From Accumulibacter sp964420975 (GTDB taxonomy: Bacteria; Pseudomonadota; Gammaproteobacteria; Burkholderiales; Rhodocyclaceae), in assembly GCA_964420975.1 (NCBI GenBank), contig CAYQVH010000013.1:1-64000 (forward strand): a DNA stretch of 64,000 bases, read 5' to 3'. Both the position numbers and the translations under genes were made by a program. Positions 44,675 through 54,223 of the stretch are shown here, piece by piece. Under the pieces are notes generated by a model. The model searched no databases and was not told where the DNA came from. It worked only from the letters and a program-made list of their open reading frames with translations. Numbering within the stretch: the first letter of the stretch is position 1; each line of letters starts with the position of its first letter.

Positions 44675-45385
44675 ATGGACTGCCTAATCCTGCGCTTCGA
44701 CGCGCCGCTGATGAGCTTCGGCGGCGTCATGGTCGACCAACACAACCCCAGCGACCGGTTTCCAGGGCTGGCGCTGCTCACCGGGTTGGTCGCCAACGCC
44801 CTCGGCTGGCATCACCGCGACGCCGATCGGCTCGACGCCCTGCAAAGCCGCTTGCGCTTCGCCGCCCGCTGGGACATCGCGCCAGAGCGGATCATCGACT
44901 ATCACACGGTCGACCTCGGACAGGAATTCCTCCGCGACACCGGCTGGACGACGCGAGGCGTACGCGAGGACCGCCAGGGTGGCGCGGCGTCCCAGGGCAC
45001 GCACATCCGCTACCGGCACTACTTGGCCAATGGTCTGGCGACCCTGGCCATCGCCCTCACCGATGACGCGGAACCGGATCTCGGCGCCGTCGAAGCCGCG
45101 CTGCGCGCGCCGGCGCGCCCGCTGTTCCTCGGCCGCAAAGCGTGTCTGCCCGCCGCGCCGATTCTCGTCGAGCGTTGCACGGCGGCCAATTTGAAAGCGG
45201 CGCTCGCCGCCGCGCCGGCGATCCCTGGCCGTACCGCGGGAACACGGCTTCTCGCCTGCTGGCCGGAGGACGAGGGCCGCGAAGGCGGCGAGCTGGTCGA
45301 AGTCGATGACCGGCGCGACTGGCGCAACCAGCTCCATACCGGCAGTCGCCGCATGGTCTACGGCCATCTGAGGCTTGCATCATGA
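44675..45385 (+). CDS. cas5e: Cas5e (CasD)
   Basis: A 236-aa RAMP protein that caps the 5' handle of the crRNA. It begins LILRFDAPLMSFGGVMVDQH, typical of the family, then GLLANALG-like GLVANALGWHHRD. Its end overlaps the start of cas6e by 4 bp (ATGA). Confidence 0.96.
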   Translation: MDCLILRFDAPLMSFGGVMVDQHNPSDRFPGLALLTGLVANALGWHHRDADRLDALQSRLRFAARWDIAPERIIDYHTVDLGQEFLRDTGWTTRGVREDRQGGAASQGTHIRYRHYLANGLATLAIALTDDAEPDLGAVEAALRAPARPLFLGRKACLPAAPILVERCTAANLKAALAAAPAIPGRTAGTRLLACWPEDEGREGGELVEVDDRRDWRNQLHTGSRRMVYGHLRLAS

Positions 45386-46089
45386 ACCTCGTGCACATCC
45401 CCTTGCGTCCCGACCGGCTGCTGCGCTTCGCCGCCGCTCAGGGAATCGCTCGCACCGACGACGAGGATCTCGGCTACGCCTGCCATGCCTGGTTGCGAGC
45501 GATGTTCGGCGAACACGCGCCGAAACCTTTCCGGCTGTTCGAAGCGACGGCGGGTAAGCCGGCGCGGCTGCTCGCCTACAGCACGACCAGCGCCGATGCC
45601 TTGCGCGAACACGCGCGCACCTTTGCCGATCCCCTTGCGCACACCGCCTGGAACGAGGAGCACTTCGCCGGACGAGCGATGCCGGACGACTGGCAGCCGG
45701 ACCGCCGTCTCGGCTTCGAGGTTTTGGTCTGCCCGATGAGCCGCCAGGACGACAGCGAGAAGGACGTCTTCCTGCGTCGCGTCGATCTGGCGCCGGACGC
45801 GACGCACGACCGCGCCCAGGTCTACGAGGAATGGATCGGAAAACAGCTGGCTCCAGCCGCCCGGCTCACTGCTGCCCGGCTCGACGGCTTCCGCCGCATC
45901 CGCCTGCTGCGCCGCAGTGCGGCGCCCGGCGGCGGGCGCCGGCTGGTCGGACTGGAACGGCCGCACGCGCTGATCGCGGGAGAATTGACGATCGAACAAC
46001 CGGCAGCCTTCGCGACGCTGCTGGCGCGCGGCGTCGGCCGGCACCGGGCCTTCGGTTACGGCATGCTGCTGCTGCGCCCGCCAACGTGA
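45382..46089 (+). CDS. cas6e: Cas6e (CasE), pre-crRNA endoribonuclease
   Basis: A 235-aa Cas6e that cuts the long array transcript within each repeat. The C-terminal glycine-rich loop GVGRHRAFGYGMLLLRP is clear and the N-terminal RAMP fold is present. The expected cut site is at the base of the repeat's stem. It overlaps cas5e and cas1. Confidence 0.95.
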   Translation: MNLVHIPLRPDRLLRFAAAQGIARTDDEDLGYACHAWLRAMFGEHAPKPFRLFEATAGKPARLLAYSTTSADALREHARTFADPLAHTAWNEEHFAGRAMPDDWQPDRRLGFEVLVCPMSRQDDSEKDVFLRRVDLAPDATHDRAQVYEEWIGKQLAPAARLTAARLDGFRRIRLLRRSAAPGGGRRLVGLERPHALIAGELTIEQPAAFATLLARGVGRHRAFGYGMLLLRPPT

Positions 46090-46982
46090 GCGGCGCCGGA
46101 CTGTTCGCGGGAAGGCTGGGGCTCGCGCAGTCGCGCATTCCCCACGTTGACCGCCACGGCCTGTTGTGGCTGATCTTCGGCCGCTTGCACGTCGAGGACG
46201 GAACGCTCAAGTTCGTCGCCACCCAGAGCGACACGCTGGATGCCGGCGAGTACGCGATTCCGTATCAAGGGGTTTCGATGATCCTGCTCGGGCCCGGCAC
46301 TTCCGTCACCCACGACGCGCTGCGCATTCTCGCCCGTCACGGCGTGCTGCTCGCCGCCGTCGGCGAAGGCGGCGTCAAGTTCTACACCGCGCCGCCGATG
46401 GGGCAGGGTCGCTCCGAGGTGGCGCGCCAGCATGCGCGCCTCTGGGCCAACGAAACGGCGCGCGTCGATGTCGCCAGGAAGATGTACGCCTTCCGCTTCG
46501 GCCAGGTTCTGCCGCACAAGGACATCACCGTGCTGCGCGGCATCGAAGGCGCGCGCCTCAAGGAAACGTACCGCCTGACGGCGGAGAAGTTCGGCGTGCC
46601 GTGGCAAGGGCGGCGCTATGACCGCGCCAACCCCCAAGCCACGGACGTTCCCAATCTGGCGATCAACCACGCCGCGACCTTCGTCGAAGCGGCGGCCGAC
46701 GTGGCTGTCGCCGCGATCGGCGCCCTCCCGCCTCTCGGTTTCATCCACGAGGAATCGAGCAATGCCTTCACCCTCGACGTCGCCGACCTCGTCCGCGCCG
46801 ACGTCACGCTGCCCTTGGCCTTCGCGGCGGCCAAGGCGGCGCTTGCCAAGCCGGAACTCAACCTGGAGCGCGAACTGCGCCGGCGCGCTGCCGCCACTTT
46901 CCGCAGCGAGAAGGTGATTCCGCGCCTGATCGACCGCGTCAAGGAGCTGCTCGGTGTCGATGACGGTGGTGGTGACGCGTAA
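46086..46982 (+). CDS. cas1: Cas1e, spacer integrase
   Basis: A 298-aa Cas1 of the I-E type. Catalytic positions are seen in RLKETYRLTA (Glu), GFIHEESSNAF (His) and LDVADLVRAD (Asp). It inserts new spacers at the leader end with Cas2. The GTG start at 46086 overlaps the cas6e stop (GTGA). Longer frames upstream belong to cas6e in another frame. Confidence 0.95.
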   Translation: MSGAGLFAGRLGLAQSRIPHVDRHGLLWLIFGRLHVEDGTLKFVATQSDTLDAGEYAIPYQGVSMILLGPGTSVTHDALRILARHGVLLAAVGEGGVKFYTAPPMGQGRSEVARQHARLWANETARVDVARKMYAFRFGQVLPHKDITVLRGIEGARLKETYRLTAEKFGVPWQGRRYDRANPQATDVPNLAINHAATFVEAAADVAVAAIGALPPLGFIHEESSNAFTLDVADLVRADVTLPLAFAAAKAALAKPELNLERELRRRAAATFRSEKVIPRLIDRVKELLGVDDGGGDA

Positions 46983-47268
46983 CGTCCCGGATCGCGTGCG
47001 CGGCTTCCTCGCCTCGTCGATGCTCGAACTCGCGCCGGGGGTATATAGCGCGCCGCGCATCTCGCCGGCCGTACGCGAGCGGATCTGGGGGGTTCTCGCT
47101 GACTGGTTTGTCGCCGAGGAAGACGCGTCAGTGGTGATGCTGTGGGCCGACAAGACCGTGCCCGGCGGCCAGACCGTCCGCACCCTCGGCTTGCCGCCGA
47201 TTACCTTGGTCGAGCTGGACGGACTGATCGTCGCCCGAAGATCTTCCCCCGGCGGCGCAGATCTTTAA
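46954..47268 (+). CDS. cas2: Cas2e, spacer-acquisition partner
   Basis: A 104-aa Cas2 of the I-E family: VVVTRNVPDRVRGFLASSML at the start, then GVYSAPRISPAVRERIWGVL. It bridges two Cas1 dimers. It overlaps cas1 by 29 bp. The first CRISPR repeat starts only 33 bp after its stop. Confidence 0.95.
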   Translation: MSMTVVVTRNVPDRVRGFLASSMLELAPGVYSAPRISPAVRERIWGVLADWFVAEEDASVVMLWADKTVPGGQTVRTLGLPPITLVELDGLIVARRSSPGGADL

Positions 47269-47301
47269 TAATCCGGATTCCTCAAGGCCTTAGCGTCTAG
47301 A
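47269..47301 (+). promoter_or_regulatory. very short CRISPR leader (33 bp)
   Basis: Only 33 bp separate the cas2 stop from the first repeat. No AT-rich leader of the usual 60-300 bp is present and no IHF consensus is seen here. Any array promoter and adaptation signals must lie partly inside the 3' end of cas2, or the array is transcribed with the cas operon. Confidence 0.5.
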
Positions 47302-50300
47302 GGCTCCCCCGCGTACGCGGGGATCGACCTCGTCGCCTGCTGATACTCCAGACGCAGGCCGAGGCTCCCCCGCGTACGCGGGGATCGACCGTGGCAAGAG
47401 AAGCTGCGGCGCGTGGCGGCGGGGGCTCCCCCGCGTACGCGGGGATCGACCCGAGTATCACGACAGGTGGCTTGGTCACCAGATGGCTCCCCCGCGTACG
47501 CGGGGATCGACCCTACGGCACGCAGCGCTGGACGTCGCTAACCACGGCTCCCCCGCGTACGCGGGGATCGACCCGCGATCCTGTACCTGCTCCACCGAAT
47601 AGGCTAGGCTCCCCCGCGTACGCGGGGATCGACCCCCTACGCTCGACCCCGTTCGCTTCGCTCTCTGGGCTCCCCCGCGTACGCGGGGATCGACCCCGCG
47701 CCGAATACCTCTCCGAGCGCCGTCGGATGGCTCCCCCGCGTACGCGGGGATCGACCTGACTCCACCCGCGTGGCAAAGTGGTTTCACGAGGCTCCCCCGC
47801 GTACGCGGGGATCGACCCGACGCACGTCTTTTGCGCCGTGACTTCGGTTTGGCTCCCCCGCGTACGCGGGGATCGACCCCGCCTCAGCCCGGCGCCGATC
47901 TCCGATCGCAGGGCTCCCCCGCGTACGCGGGGATCGACCTGGCTGATTTTTGCGGTTTTACGTGTCAAATCGGGCTCCCCCGCGTACGCGGGGATCGACC
48001 CGGTATTGCGAGCGCGGCGGATGACTTCCGGCGGGCTCCCCCGCGTACGCGGGGATCGACCTCGATGGCTGCTCGAAGTGACCGAGCGGTATGGGGCTCC
48101 CCCGCGTACGCGGGGATCGACCCGACGCCGACGACGATCGGCACATAGATCGACGGGCTCCCCCGCGTACGCGGGGATCGACCTGGTGCCTCATGGTGCC
48201 AAAGATCGAACCTGACGGCTCCCCCGCGTACGCGGGGATCGACCTGGCGCTGGCGCTGGTGGTGGTGGCGTTTTTTTGGCTCCCCCGCGTACGCGGGGAT
48301 CGACCCTGCTGGCTGGTGGCCATGGCGCTGTGGCTCTCGGCTCCCCCGCGTACGCGGGGATCGACCCTTGCCATTTATCGCCGACGACTTTGCGACGCTG
48401 GCTCCCCCGCGTACGCGGGGATCGACCCTGTACGTGCCATGCTCTGCATCCGTCAAAACAGGCTCCCCCGCGTACGCGGGGATCGACCCCAGCACGCTGA
48501 CCGGGTCGGTGGTCGTGACCTGGCTCCCCCGCGTACGCGGGGATCGACCTGCCTCCGCGATGGCGGTCAGCCTGTTGATCGTGGCTCCCCCGCGTACGCG
48601 GGGATCGACCCTGCCGTCCCCATCCTTGCCGCGCGCCCAGAGCGGCTCCCCCGCGTACGCGGGGATCGACCTGCCTCGGCGTTTACCCTGAGCTTTGCCG
48701 AGGAGGCTCCCCCGCGTACGCGGGGATCGACCCGCCGGGAGAAAGTCATGACCATCCCGCCGACAGGCTCCCCCGCGTACGCGGGGATCGACCCCCTGCC
48801 GGCCAGCGACGGCACGGCAAGGACAGGGCTCCCCCGCGTACGCGGGGATCGACCCGCGGCGATCGTGCCGCTGACGGCTGACTTTGAGGCTCCCCCGCGT
48901 ACGCGGGGATCGACCCCGAGCAAGAGGGGAAGGAAATGAAAGGGACCGGGCTCCCCCGCGTACGCGGGGATCGACCCCTCGACCGGGTAAAAAAATCTGC
49001 GCAGGCGATGGCTCCCCCGCGTACGCGGGGATCGACCCGTCAACACCTCGCTGGCCGTGGTCTTTGCGACGGCTCCCCCGCGTACGCGGGGATCGACCCG
49101 GCGACGGGAACATCACGATCAACAGGCTGACGGCTCCCCCGCGTACGCGGGGATCGACCCTGCCTCACCCTCCAGGCCGCCGCCCAAGCATCGGCTCCCC
49201 CGCGTACGCGGGGATCGACCTTCGTCATCGGTCCCTGAATCCCGCCGGCCAGCGGCTCCCCCGCGTACGCGGGGATCGACCTCGTCGAAAAGTAGATGCG
49301 GGTCGCCGTGAAAAGGCTCCCCCGCGTACGCGGGGATCGACCCCGGGCGGCCGACAGCGTGCAGCTGAGCGTGAGGGCTCCCCCGCGTACGCGGGGATCG
49401 ACCCTGTACGCGGGTAGGCGATGGGCGAGCATATAGGGCTCCCCCGCGTACGCGGGGATCGACCTTTAAGCGAGGCGGAAATCCCGCCTTATAACGCGGC
49501 TCCCCCGCGTACGCGGGGATCGACCCGGCCCGCTGTCGGGGGTGTAGTTCCCTGTGTGGGCTCCCCCGCGTACGCGGGGATCGACCCGCCAGCAGATAGA
49601 ACAGCCGATCGTCGGCGACGGCTCCCCCGCGTACGCGGGGATCGACCTCGGTGCGTCAGATTGGTCGGTCTGGTGCGTTGGGCTCCCCCGCGTACGCGGG
49701 GATCGACCCGGCGTGGTCGGCGGTCGATGCGGCCTTCGGAGGGCTCCCCCGCGTACGCGGGGATCGACCCGCCGCCGACGTCGTCGGCAAAGGTCAGCGT
49801 CAGGCTCCCCCGCGTACGCGGGGATCGACCCGAAGACTGGGAAACGACCATCGCCGTCGATCGGGCTCCCCCGCGTACGCGGGGATCGACCTCAGACACC
49901 GCCCATCGACCTTTATCGACCCGTGGCTCCCCCGCGTACGCGGGGATCGACCCTCGCATCGCCACTTATGAGCGCTCGCGTACTCGGCTCCCCCGCGTAC
50001 GCGGGGATCGACCCATTTCCCCGAGAAGTCGAGAAACTTCTGTTCTGGCTCCCCCGCGTACGCGGGGATCGACCTGTCAAACTGGTCGAAACCACTTCAC
50101 GACTCTGGGCTCCCCCGCGTACGCGGGGATCGACCCCCCTGCGCCGCCTTGGCGAACCGCGCCGTCTGGGCTCCCCCGCGTACGCGGGGATCGACCCAAA
50201 TCTAGTTCCCGCGCGCGATGTCGGCCACCGGCTCCCCCGCGTACGCGGGGATCGACCCTGACGCGACCACCGCGCCGCCACAGACGACCCGGCTCCCCCG

Positions 50301-53300
50301 CGTACGCGGGGATCGACCCTCGTATGAAGCCCGTGCTTCCCCCCGCGTGGAGGCTCCCCCGCGTACGCGGGGATCGACCCGCGGTTCCCGGCGCCCATTC
50401 GCGCTTGGCTTCGGCTCCCCCGCGTACGCGGGGATCGACCCTCGCATACCGACTGTGACAGTGGCAATCGAACGGCTCCCCCGCGTACGCGGGGATCGAC
50501 CCTCGACGCTATCGCGCTCTGCGCGACACACCGCGGCTCCCCCGCGTACGCGGGGATCGACCCGCAAATATCGGCCATTTCTAGCCACGTCCTGAGGCTC
50601 CCCCGCGTACGCGGGGATCGACCCGGGCATCTCGATGGGAAGAACCCGCTGATCGAGGCTCCCCCGCGTACGCGGGGATCGACCCTCATTATTTCAGGGG
50701 CAATATCATTTGACATCGGCTCCCCCGCGTACGCGGGGATCGACCCCGCGCCGTCTGGCGCTCCTTCTGGCCGCTGCGGGCTCCCCCGCGTACGCGGGGA
50801 TCGACCCTGTCTGAGGGGGCTAACGCCTCGATGAGTACGGGCTCCCCCGCGTACGCGGGGATCGACCCGTCCAAATCTCCTGAGAGCGCATACAAGAGGG
50901 GGCTCCCCCGCGTACGCGGGGATCGACCCCGGGCTGCGAAGTGCATCCCTATGTGACGTATGGCTCCCCCGCGTACGCGGGGATCGACCCGGCGCGCGCT
51001 GGCCGAACTGGCCTCGTTGGCAGGCTCCCCCGCGTACGCGGGGATCGACCTTCGCCGGCCAATAGGGAGCGCTACATGACTGTGGCTCCCCCGCGTACGC
51101 GGGGATCGACCTGCGGGATCGATCTCCAGGGGGTCACTATGTGTGGCTCCCCCGCGTACGCGGGGATCGACCCTTCGATAGCGATGCCCGCGACCTGAAA
51201 AACATGGCTCCCCCGCGTACGCGGGGATCGACCCGGCCTGTCGGTAGTGGGGTCAGACATGGTCGTGGCTCCCCCGCGTACGCGGGGATCGACCTCCGGA
51301 CGACTCGCGTCGCTTTACGGTCGAGGAGGCTCCCCCGCGTACGCGGGGATCGACCCCCGACGACGAATATCGAGACGGCGAAAGAGGCGGCTCCCCCGCG
51401 TACGCGGGGATCGACCCGTCTCAGGGGGTCATCGAGGCGGGTACGGAGAGGCTCCCCCGCGTACGCGGGGATCGACCCTTTGGTGGCCGACATCGCGCGC
51501 GGGAACTAGAGGCTCCCCCGCGTACGCGGGGATCGACCTTTCGTAGGTGGCGCGTAAGGACTGCACGCCGGGGCTCCCCCGCGTACGCGGGGATCGACCC
51601 GCTGTAGGGCAACTGCCGTCCTGCCGGCGCTGGGCTCCCCCGCGTACGCGGGGATCGACCTCGAACTCGACTGCGAAAGCGAGCCCGACATTGGGCTCCC
51701 CCGCGTACGCGGGGATCGACCTGCCGGAAGACGGGAAAGTACGAGGCGGATGACGGCTCCCCCGCGTACGCGGGGATCGACCCGCTTCCACTCGCGCCAT
51801 CCGTGATCGGGGATCGGCTCCCCCGCGTACGCGGGGATCGACCCGAGCACGTTCCCGCCGTGATCGAGCGCGGCGAGGCTCCCCCGCGTACGCGGGGATC
51901 GACCGCGCCCGGTGCTGTTGGAAATGGCCGATAAGGCGGCTCCCCCGCGTACGCGGGGATCGACCTGCGGGATCGATCTCCAGGTGGGCACTATGTGTGG
52001 CTCCCCCGCGTACGCGGGGATCGACCCAGGTTGCCGGCCGTGAAGGCGACGATCACCGGGGCTCCCCCGCGTACGCGGGGATCGACCCTTGCGAGCCCGC
52101 CGTTATGCCAGGACCATCAGGGCTCCCCCGCGTACGCGGGGATCGACCCCATTGAGGGCCAGAAGGGATGAGCGCGACTGAGGCTCCCCCGCGTACGCGG
52201 GGATCGACCCGAACACACCTTCAGCCGATGTTGGTTGGCAATGGCTCCCCCGCGTACGCGGGGATCGACCCGAAATGTTGGGCACCAAGTGAGGAAAAGG
52301 AAAGGCTCCCCCGCGTACGCGGGGATCGACCCTATGGACGACAAAATAGAGAAGGTTTCAGTGAGGCTCCCCCGCGTACGCGGGGATCGACCCTCAGAGG
52401 GTTATGGGATCTTTACTGTCAGAGTGGCTCCCCCGCGTACGCGGGGATCGACCCCGAGTAAGGCGGGTTGCTCACAATCCAGTCCAGGCTCCCCCGCGTA
52501 CGCGGGGATCGACCTCCGGCCGGAGCGCGCGTTTGGGCATGCCACGGGGCTCCCCCGCGTACGCGGGGATCGACCCTTCGGTTTTACATACAAGCACGAC
52601 GACAAGGAGGCTCCCCCGCGTACGCGGGGATCGACCTCCTGAAGCATCCGACGGCGCTCGGAGAGGTATGGCTCCCCCGCGTACGCGGGGATCGACCTGC
52701 GCTCGCAGTGTTGGAACTCCAGACCAGAGGGGCTCCCCCGCGTACGCGGGGATCGACCCCTCATTGCGGGCAGCGCCCGTTAACTTTGCGTGGCTCCCCC
52801 GCGTACGCGGGGATCGACCACGGGACCAGGGCGACCGGGAGGTTCCGCGAGTGGCTCCCCCGCGTACGCGGGGATCGACCTGCACGTTCGGCGTCTTGTG
52901 GCACGCCTTGTCGGGCTCCCCCGCGTACGCGGGGATCGACCCTACGACGACGCGCTGGCGCAGATCAAGGCGTTGGCTCCCCCGCGTACGCGGGGATCGA
53001 CCCTCGACGAGTTGCGGATCTCTGTGGTTTCGATCGGCTCCCCCGCGTACGCGGGGATCGACCCTGACCGACGACGTACGCGGCGTGCTTGACCGTGGCT
53101 CCCCCGCGTACGCGGGGATCGACCGCCAGAGAATAACGCGCAGGAGAAGAACGCGCAGGCTCCCCCGCGTACGCGGGGATCGACCCTTGTCCTCAATCGC
53201 CGCCTGGTCGACCATCCGGGCTCCCCCGCGTACGCGGGGATCGACCCCGTTTAGCGACGGGATCGACCCGCTCGGGTGGGGCTCCCCCGCGTACGCGGGG

Positions 53301-54037
53301 ATCGACCCGCCGAAGCCGCCCGAGCGCTGGATGGGGACGGGGCTCCCCCGCGTACGCGGGGATCGACCCGCGCGCCCTCGAACGGCACTTGCTACCGCGT
53401 CGGCTCCCCCGCGTACGCGGGGATCGACCCGCTGTACCTCGGAGATTGCCGAGAGGTGCTGCGGCTCCCCCGCGTACGCGGGGATCGACCCGCTGTGCGG
53501 CTTTCGCCGCGTGCTGTNNNNNNNNNNNNNNNNNNNNNNNNNNNNNNNNNNNNNNNNNNNNNNNNNNNNNNNNNNNNNNNNNNNNNNNNNNNNNNNNNNN
53601 NNNNNNNNNNNNNNNNNGGCTTTCGCCGCGTGCTGTCGGGCTGGCTCCCCCGCGTACGCGGGGATCGACCCGCTGTGCGGCTTTCGCCGCGTGCTGTCGG
53701 GCTGGCTCCCCCGCGTACGCGGGGATCGACCCGACGAGGCATTCTCGACGTAGCGGAACTCGCGGGCTCCCCCGCGTACGCGGGGATCGACCCCAGGACT
53801 TGACATCGGCGGACTCGTCCAGCTCGGCTCCCCCGCGTACGCGGGGATCGACCTCCGGCCGGTGGCTCTACGCTCCGGCCTAGCGCGGCTCCCCCGCGTA
53901 CGCGGGGATCGACCTTCTCGTTGCGTCTTTCGTGCCATTTGTGGACCGGCTCCCCCGCGTACGCGGGGGGATCGACCCCTGGGTATTGAAGTCGCCCTCG
54001 GGCAGGCCGCGGCTCCCCGCGTACGCGGGGATCGATC
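47302..54037 (+). CRISPR. long type I-E CRISPR array, 109 visible repeats
   Basis: The 28-bp repeats start GGCTCC, hold the perfect palindrome CCCCGCGTACGCGGGG and end ATCGACC, with 33-bp spacers (period 61). 102 repeats lie before the 100-N gap at 53518-53617 (starts at 47302 + 61n, n = 0-101) and 7 after it (53643, 53704, 53765, 53826, 53887, 53948, 54011). All repeats I read are identical except the last two: 53948 has two extra G (30 bp), and 54011 is 27 bp with a lost C and an altered end. Leader and cas genes are on the left, so 47302 is the newest end and 54037 the oldest. Spacers average one new element per 61 bp. Confidence 0.99.
53518..53617. other. assembly gap of 100 N inside the CRISPR array
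   Basis: Exactly 100 N, the usual symbol for a gap of unknown length. The sequence before it and the sequence after it are parts of the same spacer, which is also present complete at 53671-53703. The gap therefore hides an unresolved tandem copy of a repeat-spacer unit. Confidence 0.95.
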
Positions 54038-54223
54038 TGGGTTGTGAGACTTAACGTCAATTAGGGAGACTATTGGCCAGACAAACACCCTTCCGCCCTC
54101 GACGAGGGATGGAAGAGCGATGTTCGCACTCCTACGAAACGATCTGTCTCGAATTCTGGAAAATCAATGCCTCGTCGCCAAGAAGGAACGACGACGGCTG
54201 CAACGGCATCTACGAAGTCTCCA

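Noticed and set aside
50807..51449. Possible relation between the spacers CTGTCTGAGGGGG... and CGTCTCAGGGGG...
   Set aside because: The shared blocks are about 11 nt with different spacing. Matches of this length are expected by chance among about 100 GC-rich spacers.
53247..53279. A spacer containing GGGATCGACC, the same as the end of the repeat
   Set aside because: The spacer reads in frame as PFSDGIDPLGW, so the match is explained by a normal coding target.
48611..53340. 12-nt match CCGTCCCCATCC between the spacer at 48611 and the reverse complement of the spacer at 53308
   Set aside because: The match is internal with unlike flanks, so it is not an end-to-end overlap and is likely chance.
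47302..54047. Long open frames on both strands across the array, with periodic SPAYAGIDP, PRVRGDRP and PPRTRGST peptides
   Set aside because: They are translations of the CRISPR repeat. The repeat has no stop in any frame and the 61-nt period rotates the frames. They are not genes.
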